A DNA stretch of 64,000 nucleotides from an uncultured Caulobacterales bacterium (GTDB taxonomy: Bacteria; Pseudomonadota; Alphaproteobacteria; Caulobacterales; Caulobacteraceae), in assembly GCA_903900155.1 (NCBI GenBank), contig CAIUMD010000076.1:1-64000 (forward strand). Reading direction: 5' to 3'. The translations under genes were made by a program, and so were the position numbers. The notes under the pieces are model-generated. The model made no database searches, was not told the DNA's origin, and was given only the letters and a program-made list of their open reading frames with translations. Positions 28,173 to 37,120 of the stretch are shown here, one piece after another. Every line of letters starts with the position of its first letter. Position 1 is the stretch's first letter.

Positions 28173-29141
28173 ATGAAACTGTTGCGCAAAGCCGCCTGCT
28201 CGCTCGTCGCCCTCGCCCTTGCCGCCGGTCCCGCCGGCGCCTGGACGCGGCCGGGCCACATGGTCACCGCCGCCATCGCCTATGACGAGATCGAAAAGCG
28301 TCGACCCGACCTGATCGACACCATCGGCGCGATCCTGGACGCTCACCCCGACCGGGGCGCGTTCCAGGTGGCGGTCGACCGCACCACGGGCCGCGAACGC
28401 CAGCGGCGGATGTTCCTGGAATGCGCCCGCTGGCCCGACGATGCGCGGCAGACGGCCTACGACCATCCCAGCTGGCACATCACCCTGTGGGGCGTGGCCG
28501 AGCCCGACGCCCCGCCCGCCGCCCAGGCCAGGCTCAAGGCGCGAGCGGGCCGCCAGACGGGCGAGGCGCTGGAAGGCCTGGCGCTGAACTATCGCGTTCT
28601 CGGCGATCCGTCGGCTTCGGCGGCGGAGAAGGCCACGGCGCTGTGCTGGCTGCTGCATGCGACCGGCGACATCCACCAGCCGTTCCATACGACCGAGCTG
28701 TTCTCGGCCGCCTATCCGGACGGCGACGCCGGTGCGGGACGACAGTTCCTGATCGACCCGCTGCCGCCCCACCAGCCGATCGCCCTGCACTGGCTATGGG
28801 ACGACAGCATCAGCCGCTCGGGCCTGCCGGCCGACGCCGATGCGCGGGCTCGGGAGATCAAAGCCCTGCATCCGCGCGCGGCTCTGGAGGAACTGAAGGC
28901 TCCGACCGTCCCGGCCAATGCCGAGCCCGACTTCAAAGCCTGGGCCCGCGACGAGAGCCACGCCCTGGCCCGGTCGTTCGCCCTGCCGGCGCGCTCGCCC
29001 ACCAGCCCGACGACGGCTGGCGCCACGCCAGCCTCGGACGGCTACTGGACCAAGGTGCGCACCGTCGCCGAACGACGGGTGGCGATCGCGGGTTATCGGA
29101 TGGCCGATCTGGTCATCGCCGCCATGGATGCGCCGAAGTAG
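28173..29141 (+). CDS. exported S1/P1-type nuclease
   Basis: A 322-residue protein. The signal peptide ends AGPAGA, so the mature chain begins at W24, as required in P1-type nucleases where the N-terminal Trp ligates zinc. Other zinc ligands are seen in WTRPGHMVTA, ARWPDD, the DHPSWH segment and LLHATGDIHQPFHTT, the family's signature block. The predicted activity is cleavage of single-stranded DNA/RNA and 3'-nucleotides outside the cytoplasm. ATG is 2 bp after the TBDR stop with GGAG in the receptor's last codons. Its stop is 6 bp from the convergent LysR stop. Confidence 0.9.
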   Translation: MKLLRKAACSLVALALAAGPAGAWTRPGHMVTAAIAYDEIEKRRPDLIDTIGAILDAHPDRGAFQVAVDRTTGRERQRRMFLECARWPDDARQTAYDHPSWHITLWGVAEPDAPPAAQARLKARAGRQTGEALEGLALNYRVLGDPSASAAEKATALCWLLHATGDIHQPFHTTELFSAAYPDGDAGAGRQFLIDPLPPHQPIALHWLWDDSISRSGLPADADARAREIKALHPRAALEELKAPTVPANAEPDFKAWARDESHALARSFALPARSPTSPTTAGATPASDGYWTKVRTVAERRVAIAGYRMADLVIAAMDAPK

Positions 29142-29147
29142 GCGCGC

Positions 29148-30065
29148 TCAGGCCACGGCCCGGACCGGCGCTTGCGGGCGCCGGTCACGGGCGGCCTCGT
29201 CCTTCAGCCAGGCCCACAGCGGCGCGACCTGATTGCTCCGCAGGCGGCTGGGCTTGGCGACAAGCCGGTAGGCGCCGGGATAACGCACCGCCGGCAGGCC
29301 CAGCTCGACCAGCCGGCCCGAGCTCAGGTGACCGGCCATGATCACGTCGATGCCCGGCGCGATGCCAAGCCCGGCCGCAGCGGCCTCGTACAGCGCTTGG
29401 GCCATGTCGAACGTGCTGGCTTCGCGCGGCAGGCCGCAGTCGACCCCGGCCTCGTGCGACCACCACGCCCACATATCCTGGTGCTGGGCAAAGGTCAGCA
29501 GGCGCTCGTCGGCCAACCGGCGGGTCCCTTCGCGCAGGCGGCGAGCCACCGCGGGCGAGGCGACGGGCGTGATGCAGCCCTGCAGAAGGGTCTCGGCATG
29601 CAGGTCCGCCACGTCGACATCGCCGGCGCAAAGGCCAAGATCCGCCACGCCGGCGCGGATCGCCTCCGCGGTGCGGGTGGTGACGATCGCGACTTCGATG
29701 TGGGGATGAAGGGCGTAGAAGCGCTCGATACGCGGGATCAGCCACCCGACCGCCAGTGAATGCGACAACGAGATGCTGATCTTCTGCGCAGCCGGCTTGG
29801 CCTCGAGATCGCGGGCCGCGCCGAGGATGGCGCGATAGGTCGGCTCCAGGGTGTCCAGGCATGCGCGCCCGGCGTCGGTCAGGCGCATGCCGCCCGGATG
29901 GCGCACGAAGACCTCGTGACCGACAAAGGCGGTAAAGGCCTGGATGCGCCGGGAAAACGCGGCGGGGCTCAAGGCGCAACGGTCCGCGGCGATGCGGAAA
30001 CTGGGCGCGCGGGCCGCCTCGACAAAGGCCTCGATCACCTCGAGCCTTGGAATGCGCCGGGACAT
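29148..30065 (-). CDS. LysR-family regulator (GcvA/AmpR-like)
   Basis: A 305-residue protein. The HTH spans residues 7-66 (LEVIEAFVEAARAPSF, LSPAAFSRRIQAFTAFVG, GGMRLTDAG), and the effector domain shows ISLSHSLAVGWLIPRIERF and VADLGLCAGD. AGGGG lies upstream of ATG 30065. It sits downstream of the PhoD gene on the same strand and convergent with the nuclease gene, and its target is not evident from position. It has no divergent partner, which is unusual for a LysR gene. Confidence 0.88.
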   Translation of the reverse strand: MSRRIPRLEVIEAFVEAARAPSFRIAADRCALSPAAFSRRIQAFTAFVGHEVFVRHPGGMRLTDAGRACLDTLEPTYRAILGAARDLEAKPAAQKISISLSHSLAVGWLIPRIERFYALHPHIEVAIVTTRTAEAIRAGVADLGLCAGDVDVADLHAETLLQGCITPVASPAVARRLREGTRRLADERLLTFAQHQDMWAWWSHEAGVDCGLPREASTFDMAQALYEAAAAGLGIAPGIDVIMAGHLSSGRLVELGLPAVRYPGAYRLVAKPSRLRSNQVAPLWAWLKDEAARDRRPQAPVRAVA

Positions 30066-30160
30066 GCAAGGCCCCTTCGGTGAATGTCGCCGGAGGACTA
30101 GGTCGGGGCGGTAACCGATTTACGACAGCTTCGACAACGGATCACGATTGAAGCGTTCGG

Positions 30161-31684
30161 CTATCGGCTGGCGGCGATCTGGGCGCCGGGCCGTTGATCC
30201 TCGATCAAGACCCGCGCCAGGCTTGCGGCGGCGCCTCCTGGATCGGCCTGATCGGCGACAATGCGCAGGTCGACCTCCAGTCGCTGAGGCGTGGCTTCGA
30301 TCAGGGTGTAGCCCGAGCGCTCGATGTCGGCGAAGCGGATGTCGGCGTTGCGGGCGCGGACATCGCCATAACGAGCCTTCGGCGCATGGCTGGCGGCCAG
30401 GCAGGTGGTCACCAGCTCGGTCGCCACGGGCGGCGTATCGGGCCCGCCCTTGCGCAGGTCGTTGACTATGTAGGCGTGGATGTCGCCGCTGAGGACCACC
30501 GCGTTGCGCACCGACGGGCGCGCCAGGCTTCGCATCAGGCGCTCGCGGGCGGCGGCATAGCCGTCCCACTGGTCGGACATCACGCCTTCCGGCGTCTCGA
30601 TCGGCGCGACCACCGTCTGCTGGGCCAGCAGGGTCCAGCGCCCGTGCTCGGCCCTCAAGGTCTCGTCCAGCCAGGCTTCCTGGGCCGCGCCCAGCATGGT
30701 GCGGTCGGCTGCCGCCAGGTCGGGACAATCGCGGCGCGGGCGGTTGCCGCTCTGGCCCGGCGGATTGCAGGCCTGGACCGAGCGGTATTGCCGTCCATCC
30801 AGCACCGGCATGCTGACCAGATCACCCCAGGCCAGACGGCGATAGAGCCTTGGCCCGTCGGGCCGGGTCCACAGACTGGGCCGCACCGGCAGGTGCTCGA
30901 AATAGGCCTGGTAGGCCGCCGCCCGGCGGCGGGCGAAAACGACGGGGTCCAGCGCCTTCAGATTGGCCAGGTCGGCATAGTCGTTCTCGACTTCGTGGTC
31001 GTCCCAGGTCACGACCCAGGGCGCCAGCCGATGAGCCTCGCGCAGGTCGGGGTCGGATTTGTAGATCGCGTGCCGGCGGCGATAGCCGTCCAAGTCGGTG
31101 GGTTCGGGCGTATCGAACGTGCGAACCTTGGGAAACTGGGCGTAGCTGTTCTCGTAGATGTAGTCGCCCAACTGCACGACGAGATCGGGCTGGGCGGCGA
31201 CCATGTCGCGATAGGCGGCGAACCATCCCAGTTCGAAATGCTGGCAGGAACTGACCGCGATCCGCGCGCGCCCGGCGCGCTCGGGCGTGGTGGCGGTGCG
31301 GCCAACCGGGCTGACCGAGCCCAAGGCGTGGAAACGATACCAATAGGTTCGACCGGGACGCAGGCCCTCGATCTCGACGTGCACGGCATGGCCCAGGGTC
31401 GGGCTCGCCGCGCGCCGGCCGCGCCGCACGATGCGCCGGAAGGCCTCATCCTCGGCGACCTCGTAGGCGACCGGCGCGGCCGGGGCGTCCAGTGGCGCGC
31501 CGCCGGCGCTGAGACGGGTCCACAGGACAAAGCCATCGGTCGACGGATCGCCGCTGGCCACGCCCATCGCGAAAGGTTCGGCGGGCGCGGCGCGACGACT
31601 CTCCAGCCCGTCCGCCGCCGTCGCGCGCGCCAGGAAGAGACCGCTCGAGGCGGCCATCACGGCGCGGCGAGTCAGCAGGGACAT
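30161..31684 (-). CDS. phoD: alkaline phosphatase D family protein (PhoD), Tat-exported
   Basis: A 507-residue protein from ATG 31684. The leader MSLLTRRAVMAASSG is a twin-arginine signal (RR at 6-7). An N-terminal PhoD Ig domain (PFAMGVASGDPSTDGFVLW) is followed by the metallophosphoesterase core: VVQLGDYIYENSY, VTWDDHEVENDYAD, LDGRQYRS and VVLSGDIHAYI, which hold the Fe/Ca ligands of PhoD. Predicted activity is on phosphodiesters and monoesters such as wall or lipid-derived phosphates. A longer start at 31750, 2 bp behind the TBDR stop, keeps the RR motif and cannot be excluded. It is the last gene of the sigma/FecR/TBDR unit. Confidence 0.9.
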   Translation of the reverse strand: MSLLTRRAVMAASSGLFLARATAADGLESRRAAPAEPFAMGVASGDPSTDGFVLWTRLSAGGAPLDAPAAPVAYEVAEDEAFRRIVRRGRRAASPTLGHAVHVEIEGLRPGRTYWYRFHALGSVSPVGRTATTPERAGRARIAVSSCQHFELGWFAAYRDMVAAQPDLVVQLGDYIYENSYAQFPKVRTFDTPEPTDLDGYRRRHAIYKSDPDLREAHRLAPWVVTWDDHEVENDYADLANLKALDPVVFARRRAAAYQAYFEHLPVRPSLWTRPDGPRLYRRLAWGDLVSMPVLDGRQYRSVQACNPPGQSGNRPRRDCPDLAAADRTMLGAAQEAWLDETLRAEHGRWTLLAQQTVVAPIETPEGVMSDQWDGYAAARERLMRSLARPSVRNAVVLSGDIHAYIVNDLRKGGPDTPPVATELVTTCLAASHAPKARYGDVRARNADIRFADIERSGYTLIEATPQRLEVDLRIVADQADPGGAAASLARVLIEDQRPGAQIAASR

Positions 31685-31752
31685 CGGTGAGATCCGCTCG
31701 TGAGAAGGAGACGGAGGCGATCCGGCCGCGACGACCGGACCGCCCCGCATGG

Positions 31753-34251
31753 TCAGAAGTCGAACCGGGCGCCGATCCCGTAGGTGGCCGGCGCGCCGAC
31801 GAGGCGAGCCGCGCCGTTCAGCTCGGGGAAATAGACCTTGTCGGTGATGTTGCGCCCATAGGCGTAGAGCGTCCAGTTCGAGGGCGTCGCCAGGTCCACC
31901 CGGGCGTTGACCAGGGTGTAGGCCTTGGCGGTGTTGCCCGGCGCGGCGTTGAGGCGGTTGGACTCCTCGCCATGGTGCGTGACGCCCAGGCGGCTGCGCA
32001 GAGACCAGCCGTCCTTCAGGGTGACGCTGTGGTTCAGCGACGCCGTGGCCGAGACGTCCGGCGCCCCCGGCAGCGGGTCGCCAACCGTCTGCAGCACGTC
32101 GGCTACGCGGTTGGACGAGAATGACAGGATCTCGGTGTTGAGCCAGGCGGCGTTGACGTCGAAGGTCAGGCCCTGGCGCTGGGTGCGCAACAGCTGGGCG
32201 CTGAGCGCGACCTCGATACCCTTGCTGCTGGCCTTGCCGACATTGGCGCGGCCGTTGGTGTCGTTGGCCAAGCGGGTCGTGGCCTGCAGCTCGCTGAAGC
32301 GATAGTCGAAGGCGTCCAGCGACAGGCGCAGGCGCGGCGTGGTCCAGCGCAGACCCGCCTCGTAGGCGCGCACGGTCTCCGACGCGAACGGCTTGGTCTC
32401 GGCCACGGTGAAGATCGAGGTGCCATCGAAGCCGCCGCCGCGATAGCCGGTGCCGCCCGAGACGAAGACGTTCAGGTTGGAAGTGACGTCATACTTCACG
32501 GTCAGGCGGCCCGAGACGTTGTCGTCCTCGAACTTCTCGTCCCACGAAAACGGGTTGGTGGTGGCGAAGGTGGTCGTGAAGGTGCTGATGCCCCACGGAT
32601 TGCGGTCGACATTGCGGCCGACATAGTTGGCGTTGTCCCGGGTGTAGCGCAGGCCGGCCGACACCTGAAGCCGGTCGATCAGGCGGTAGTCGACCTGGCC
32701 GAACAGGGCGAAGCTTTTGCGCTTCTGGCGGTGCAGGTTGTCGTAGTTGGTCAGGGCCGAATAGCTGATCCAGTTGGTGTCGAACTTGACGTCGTCGGTC
32801 ACGTAGAAGGCGCCGGCGATCCAGTCCAGCTTGCCGCCGGTGTCGTCGGCCAGCCGCAGCTCCAGCGACGACTGGCTGAGCTTTTCGTTGGCGTCGAAGT
32901 ACGAGGCCGGATACGGCGAGCCGTCGCCATTGCCCTGCACCGAGCGCTTGCTGCCCTGCCAGCCGCCGACGGCGGTGAAGTTCAGGTTCTCGCGGACCTT
33001 GTGGCTGAGGGTCGCCGAGCCGCCATAGATGTCGATGCGCTGGGTCGGATAGCCCACCGAATAGAACTCGTAGGGGTCATCGTTCTCGCCGGCGTTGGCG
33101 ACCGTGGCGTCCTGAGCGCGCGAGATCCGATCATACTGGCGGGTGTCGCCCCGGTCGCGGCTGCCGAACAGCTTCACGACCAGGTCGCTCTCGGGCGCCA
33201 TCTTGAAATCGAAGGTGGCGCGACCGGCGAACAGGTCCTTGTCGCCGAAGCCCTCGCGACGGCCCGGATCGACCAGCGCCGGCACCTGGGTCTGAACCAC
33301 GCCGCGCACCGACGGACGGAAGCCGGCCAGCAGACCCGCGCCGGCGCCGGTCATGAAGCCGCCGCCGTTCTGGGCCAGTACGGACAGGCGCACGCCCAGG
33401 TTCTCGCTAACCGGACCGCCGACCGAGGCTTCCATCTCGGTATAGTCGTAGCTGCCGTATTCGACGCGGCCGGAGCCCTCCAGCACCTCGCCGGGACCAC
33501 GCGTGATGGCGTTGATGACGCCGGCGGTGGTGTTGCGGCCGTAGAGCGTGCCTTGCGGACCTTTCAACACTTCGATGCGGTCGAGGTCGAACAGCGGCAT
33601 GCCCAGATAGGCGTTCGAGGTCTGGTAGACGCCGTCGACATGCATCGCGACGGAGGGGTTGCCGTTGGGCTTGTAGTCGTCGGCGCCGCCGATGCCGCGG
33701 ATGCTGATCAGGCCATAGTTGGTGCCGCCGAACGCATAGTTGACCGACACGCCCGCGACCTGGTCGACCAGGTCAACGACGTTGGTAATGCCGCGTCGTT
33801 GGGCGTCGCCGCCCTCGACCACGGTCACGGCGATGGGAACGTTTTCGATCCGCGCCGAGCGCTTCTGGGCGGTGACGACGACTTCTTCCAGTTCGGCGAC
33901 GACCGGATTTTCCTCCACCGAGATCAAGAAGGTGCGCGGACCCGTCAAGGTCGCCTTCAGGCCCGAGCCGGCCAGCAGGTCGCGCAGCGCCTCGGCCGGG
34001 GCGCGGGTCCCGACCACGGCGTTGGCGCGCTTGCCCTTCACCAGGTTCGATGCATACAGCACCTGCACGTCGGCTTGCTTGGCGAAGGCCGGCAGGGCCA
34101 GTTCCAGCGGCTGGGTCGGCAGGGTGAAGGCCACGGCCGGCGTGCTCGCCTGCCGGGCCAGGGCCGGCGCGGCGGCGCCCAGGACGGCGATGGCGCAGCA
34201 GGCCATCAGGCCGCGGCGAAGACCGGCGGCGTGGGAAACTCGGTTCGTCAT
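31753..34251 (-). CDS. TonB-dependent transducer with STN domain, paired with PhoD
   Basis: An 832-residue protein. The signal peptide ends PALARQ. Residues about 40-115 are a secretin/TonB N-terminal (STN) domain (FTLPTQPLELALPAFAKQAD, LRDLLAGSGLKATL), as in FecA-type transducers that signal to FecR. Then EEVVVTAQKRS, the plug (ISIRGIGGADDYK, RIEVLKGPQGTLYGRNTTAG), and a barrel ending YGIGARFDF. It is encoded directly after FecI/FecR homologues, so its expression is presumably ligand-induced through surface signalling. PhoD downstream suggests the ligand is an organophosphate or a released product rather than only an iron chelate (inference). Confidence 0.93.
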   Translation of the reverse strand: MTNRVSHAAGLRRGLMACCAIAVLGAAAPALARQASTPAVAFTLPTQPLELALPAFAKQADVQVLYASNLVKGKRANAVVGTRAPAEALRDLLAGSGLKATLTGPRTFLISVEENPVVAELEEVVVTAQKRSARIENVPIAVTVVEGGDAQRRGITNVVDLVDQVAGVSVNYAFGGTNYGLISIRGIGGADDYKPNGNPSVAMHVDGVYQTSNAYLGMPLFDLDRIEVLKGPQGTLYGRNTTAGVINAITRGPGEVLEGSGRVEYGSYDYTEMEASVGGPVSENLGVRLSVLAQNGGGFMTGAGAGLLAGFRPSVRGVVQTQVPALVDPGRREGFGDKDLFAGRATFDFKMAPESDLVVKLFGSRDRGDTRQYDRISRAQDATVANAGENDDPYEFYSVGYPTQRIDIYGGSATLSHKVRENLNFTAVGGWQGSKRSVQGNGDGSPYPASYFDANEKLSQSSLELRLADDTGGKLDWIAGAFYVTDDVKFDTNWISYSALTNYDNLHRQKRKSFALFGQVDYRLIDRLQVSAGLRYTRDNANYVGRNVDRNPWGISTFTTTFATTNPFSWDEKFEDDNVSGRLTVKYDVTSNLNVFVSGGTGYRGGGFDGTSIFTVAETKPFASETVRAYEAGLRWTTPRLRLSLDAFDYRFSELQATTRLANDTNGRANVGKASSKGIEVALSAQLLRTQRQGLTFDVNAAWLNTEILSFSSNRVADVLQTVGDPLPGAPDVSATASLNHSVTLKDGWSLRSRLGVTHHGEESNRLNAAPGNTAKAYTLVNARVDLATPSNWTLYAYGRNITDKVYFPELNGAARLVGAPATYGIGARFDF

Positions 34252-34333
34252 CGTACTTTCCTAGGCAATCGCCGGCCCCCGTCGACCGATCACCCCCAGG
34301 AACTGCGGCGGCGCCGAAAGCCTCACCTTGTCG

Positions 34334-34344
34334 TGAAAATTTCA
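34334..34344 (-). promoter_or_regulatory. AT-rich palindrome in the FecR-TBDR spacer
   Basis: TGAAA-A-TTTCA lies in the 117-bp gap before the transducer gene, in otherwise GC-rich DNA. It could be part of a FecI-type promoter or an operator. The gap is the expected place for a sigma-dependent receptor promoter. Confidence 0.25.
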
Positions 34345-34368
34345 TCGACCGCCAACGGCCTGCGACGC

Positions 34369-35316
34369 CTACTCGGCGATCTCCCAGGTGGTCTCGTCGA
34401 CCTGGCGGACTCGCAGGCCAAAGCCCGCCCTTAGGGCGTTGGCGAACTCCCGCGTGCCGTCGTAGCGGAACGAGCCCGAGATCCGGACGCCGTCCAGCTC
34501 GGCGCCCGACGCCAAGGCCAGCCGGTCGCTGGAGTAGCGGTTGAACGCCGCGGCGACCTGGGGCAGCGAGGCGTCGCTGAACAACAGTCTGCCCTCGCGC
34601 CACGCCGTGAGTTCGTCGAGATCAGCGCTCGTCACCCGCTGGGCGCCAGCCGGCCCGGACATCATCTGGCCGGTCGTCAGCCGCCGGCTGCCCCCCTGCC
34701 CTTTTTCAACGACGTCGAGCGCGCCGTCCTCGATCAGGATCTGCGCGGCCTTGTCCTGCAAGGTCACCTGGAACCGGCCGCCGCTGCCTTGAGCGCTCTG
34801 GTCGCCGACGATCACCTGGAAGGGACGATCGGGCGCGGTGCGCGCATCGAAATAGGCCTGCCCCTCGACCAGCTTCACCCGACGAAGGGCCTTATTGTAC
34901 TGGATACGAACCAACGACAGCGGAGCCAGGGTCACGCTGGATCCGTCCGGCAAGGGTGCGGTCAGGCGCTCGCCGGCGCTGGTGCGGATGGTCGCGCCGG
35001 CCGCGCTGGCCATCACCAGCGCCACGCCCCCCGTCCCCGCCGTGGCGACCGCGCCGGCCAAACCGAAGATCGCTCGCCGGCGATTGACGCCCGAGGCGTC
35101 GCGCAACGCGGCCGCGCGCATCGCCATCAGTCCAGGCGCACCCTTCGCCGCGCCCAAAGTCGACCAGGCGTCGGCCGTTGCCTGATAGGCGTCGGCATTG
35201 CCGGGCGTCTTGAGCCACTCGAGGAAGGCGCGGCGGTCCTCGGCGCTCAGCGGCCCGCGATCGGCCTTGGCGAACCAGACGGCGGCGGCGTCCTCGCGGG
35301 CGGTGTGTCCGGCCAT
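34369..35316 (-). CDS. FecR-family anti-sigma/transmembrane sensor
   Basis: A 315-residue protein. Residues 1-50 contain the cytoplasmic anti-sigma segment (AAVWFAKADRGPLSAEDRRAF, FLEWLKTPGNADAY); one hydrophobic span lies at about 85-105. A periplasmic FecR domain follows (TSAGERLTAPLPDGSSVTL, YFDARTAPDRPFQVIVGD) and an STN-like C-terminus (GVRISGSFRYDG). It should hold the adjacent sigma factor and receive the signal from the STN-bearing TBDR downstream. Its ATG overlaps the sigma-factor stop as TGATG, indicating coupled synthesis. Confidence 0.92.
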   Translation of the reverse strand: MAGHTAREDAAAVWFAKADRGPLSAEDRRAFLEWLKTPGNADAYQATADAWSTLGAAKGAPGLMAMRAAALRDASGVNRRRAIFGLAGAVATAGTGGVALVMASAAGATIRTSAGERLTAPLPDGSSVTLAPLSLVRIQYNKALRRVKLVEGQAYFDARTAPDRPFQVIVGDQSAQGSGGRFQVTLQDKAAQILIEDGALDVVEKGQGGSRRLTTGQMMSGPAGAQRVTSADLDELTAWREGRLLFSDASLPQVAAAFNRYSSDRLALASGAELDGVRISGSFRYDGTREFANALRAGFGLRVRQVDETTWEIAE

Positions 35317-35870
35317 CAGCCCGCCTCCCGCAACGCATCGCGCAGCACGGCCATCGACCGCACCAGGTTCTTCTCGACGGCGCTGACGGAGATATTCAGC
35401 CGAGCGGCGATCTGGGCGTGGCTCATGTCCTCGAAGCGACGAAGGATGACGATGGTGCGCGCCCGGGGGGACAAGGCCTTGAGGGCCGCCTGGATACGCT
35501 CGAGATTCTGCCGCCCGCCAACGACGTCCTCCGCCCCCGGAAGATCGTCGGCCAGATCGATTCGGTCCAGGTCCACGGCGTTCAGCATGGGCCGCTTGCG
35601 CTCTCGTTTGACCTTGTCGCGAAGTAGGTTGGCCGCCGCCTCGAACACGTAGCCATCGACGCTTTCCAGCGTCATCAGGCCGGGGCGTCGCAGCAGCCGC
35701 ACGAACAGGTCCTGCACCAACTCTTCGCTGTCAGGCTGCGAGCCGGTGCGCTGCGTGAAGTAACGCAGCAGTGGAAGTCGCAGGCGGCGGGTCAACGCCT
35801 CGAAGCGTTCGGGACCGGTCGAGCCGGACGCCTCGCGCGCCGCGCCACGATCGGAGGCTGACATGGACAT
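35316..35870 (-). CDS. ECF sigma factor, FecI-like
   Basis: A 184-residue protein. Region 2 appears at about residues 40-95 (TGSQPDSEELVQDLFVRLLR, SVDGYVFEAAANLLRDKVKR) and region 4 at about 115-180 (ALSPRARTIVILRRFEDMSH, IAARLNISVSAVEKNLVRSM). The start is chosen at ATG 35870 (MSMSASDRG); ATG 35903 lies in the loop of the upstream hairpin, and none has a strong ribosome-binding site. It should direct transcription of the downstream transducer/PhoD genes and be controlled by FecR. Confidence 0.9.
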   Translation of the reverse strand: MSMSASDRGAAREASGSTGPERFEALTRRLRLPLLRYFTQRTGSQPDSEELVQDLFVRLLRRPGLMTLESVDGYVFEAAANLLRDKVKRERKRPMLNAVDLDRIDLADDLPGAEDVVGGRQNLERIQAALKALSPRARTIVILRRFEDMSHAQIAARLNISVSAVEKNLVRSMAVLRDALREAG

Positions 35871-35888
35871 GCAGCGCCCATGCCAGCC

Positions 35889-35918
35889 CCTCGCGACAAT
35901 CATGTGAATGTCGCGAGG
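35889..35918. terminator. strong hairpin between the PI-PLC-like and sigma-factor genes
   Basis: CCTCGCGACA/TGTCGCGAGG is a perfect 10-bp inverted repeat with a 10-nt loop, starting 7 bp after the phospholipase-like stop codon. It has no T-run. It probably separates the two transcription units or serves as an operator for the sigma-factor promoter. Confidence 0.5.
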
Positions 35919-35924
35919 CGGCGA

Positions 35925-37109
35925 TCAGCAGTTTCCGCCGCTGACCGGGTTGCACCGCGCCCCGCCCTTGAAGGGCGCGACGTGGTAGTCGTTCCCGAAC
36001 AGGTTCGGGGCCTGGTAGTAGTCGGTCGAGACCACCTGCGGGCCGGCGGCCAGGGTGGTGTCGCGGCGACCCGTGTCGTTGCGGCGGGCCTCCTCGGTGT
36101 CGATGTCCGAGCGCGAGCGGACGATGTAGCCCTTCTTGACCAGCCCGGTAACCATCTTGGTGTCGGCCAGGGCGTTGTCTTCCTGCATGAACGCCGCGTG
36201 GGCGTCGCCCGGCTTGGCGTCGATGAACGAGGTCCGGCCCTTCAGCGACGGATGGCCGACGAGGTAGGCCCCCAGATACTGCTGCTGGCCGGCCGGGCTC
36301 AGCACCAGGAAGATGAACTTGCCGCGCGCCTTGGCCACGGTGGGCCAGCCGCCGGCCAGCACGGCCTCTTCCAGGGTGGCATGGGCTCCACGCACGTCGT
36401 CGGGCGTGATCAGCTTGTCACGGCCGATGACCTCCAGGATCGAGCGGTCGTACTCGTCCCAGGCGGCGGCGTCGAACGGCAGCACCTTGACCGCGCCCGG
36501 CAGCGGCAGGGCTCCGGCCTTGGGCTCGATGATCATGAACACCGGCGTGTGGCCCGGATTGGCGTCCGACCACTGGCGCAGATCCTTCAGGCACAGGCGG
36601 AAGGTCGGGCACTGACTGCGCACGTCGATGTCCGACATGTGCAGGACCTTCAGGCCCGGCTTGTCCATACCTTCGGCGAAGAACGGCGCGAGATCCCTCT
36701 CGCCCTTCTCGCGCAGTACGCGATAGGCCATCGGGTCGGCGAAACGGCCGCCTTCCGGGTCGTGGTGCAGGTCGAGCTCCAGGCTGCGGACGCCCGCCGC
36801 CAGCTGGATCGACAGCGGCGGCTCGACATAGTCCAGGCTGCGGCGGATGTCGGGGGTCCCGCCGTTGGTGAACTCCGACTCGTAGGCCTTGCGCTGTTCC
36901 GGCGTCAGCCGGGCCAGCACGGCCTCGATGGCCGCCGTCACCTGCGGCGCGGCATAGGCCAGAACGCGCGGATCGGCCGGCAGGTGGTAGCTGTTGTGGG
37001 TGCCGACCACCTGGATCTGGTTCAGCTTCAGGGCGTCGATCTTGTCCTGAGCGGCGGCCGGGGCGGTCAGGGCCAGGGCCGCCAGCAGGGCGAGAGCTTG
37101 GGTCTTCAT
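35925..37109 (-). CDS. secreted phosphatidylinositol-specific phospholipase C-like protein
   Basis: A 394-residue protein. The signal peptide ends APAAAQD. Motifs of the Ca2+-dependent PI-PLC family (PF16670) are VVGTHNSYHLPADPR (catalytic His), LELDLHHDPEGG, LKVLHMSDIDVRSQCPTF, VFMIIEPKAG and, near the end, DYYQAPNLFGNDYHV. The predicted reaction is cleavage of a glycerophosphoinositol-type phosphodiester. The start is ATG 37109 because AGGAG lies 8 bp upstream. It starts 11 bp after the TBDR stop, so the pair is one operon. Confidence 0.86.
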   Translation of the reverse strand: MKTQALALLAALALTAPAAAQDKIDALKLNQIQVVGTHNSYHLPADPRVLAYAAPQVTAAIEAVLARLTPEQRKAYESEFTNGGTPDIRRSLDYVEPPLSIQLAAGVRSLELDLHHDPEGGRFADPMAYRVLREKGERDLAPFFAEGMDKPGLKVLHMSDIDVRSQCPTFRLCLKDLRQWSDANPGHTPVFMIIEPKAGALPLPGAVKVLPFDAAAWDEYDRSILEVIGRDKLITPDDVRGAHATLEEAVLAGGWPTVAKARGKFIFLVLSPAGQQQYLGAYLVGHPSLKGRTSFIDAKPGDAHAAFMQEDNALADTKMVTGLVKKGYIVRSRSDIDTEEARRNDTGRRDTTLAAGPQVVSTDYYQAPNLFGNDYHVAPFKGGARCNPVSGGNC

Positions 37110-37120
37110 GATCAAATCTC

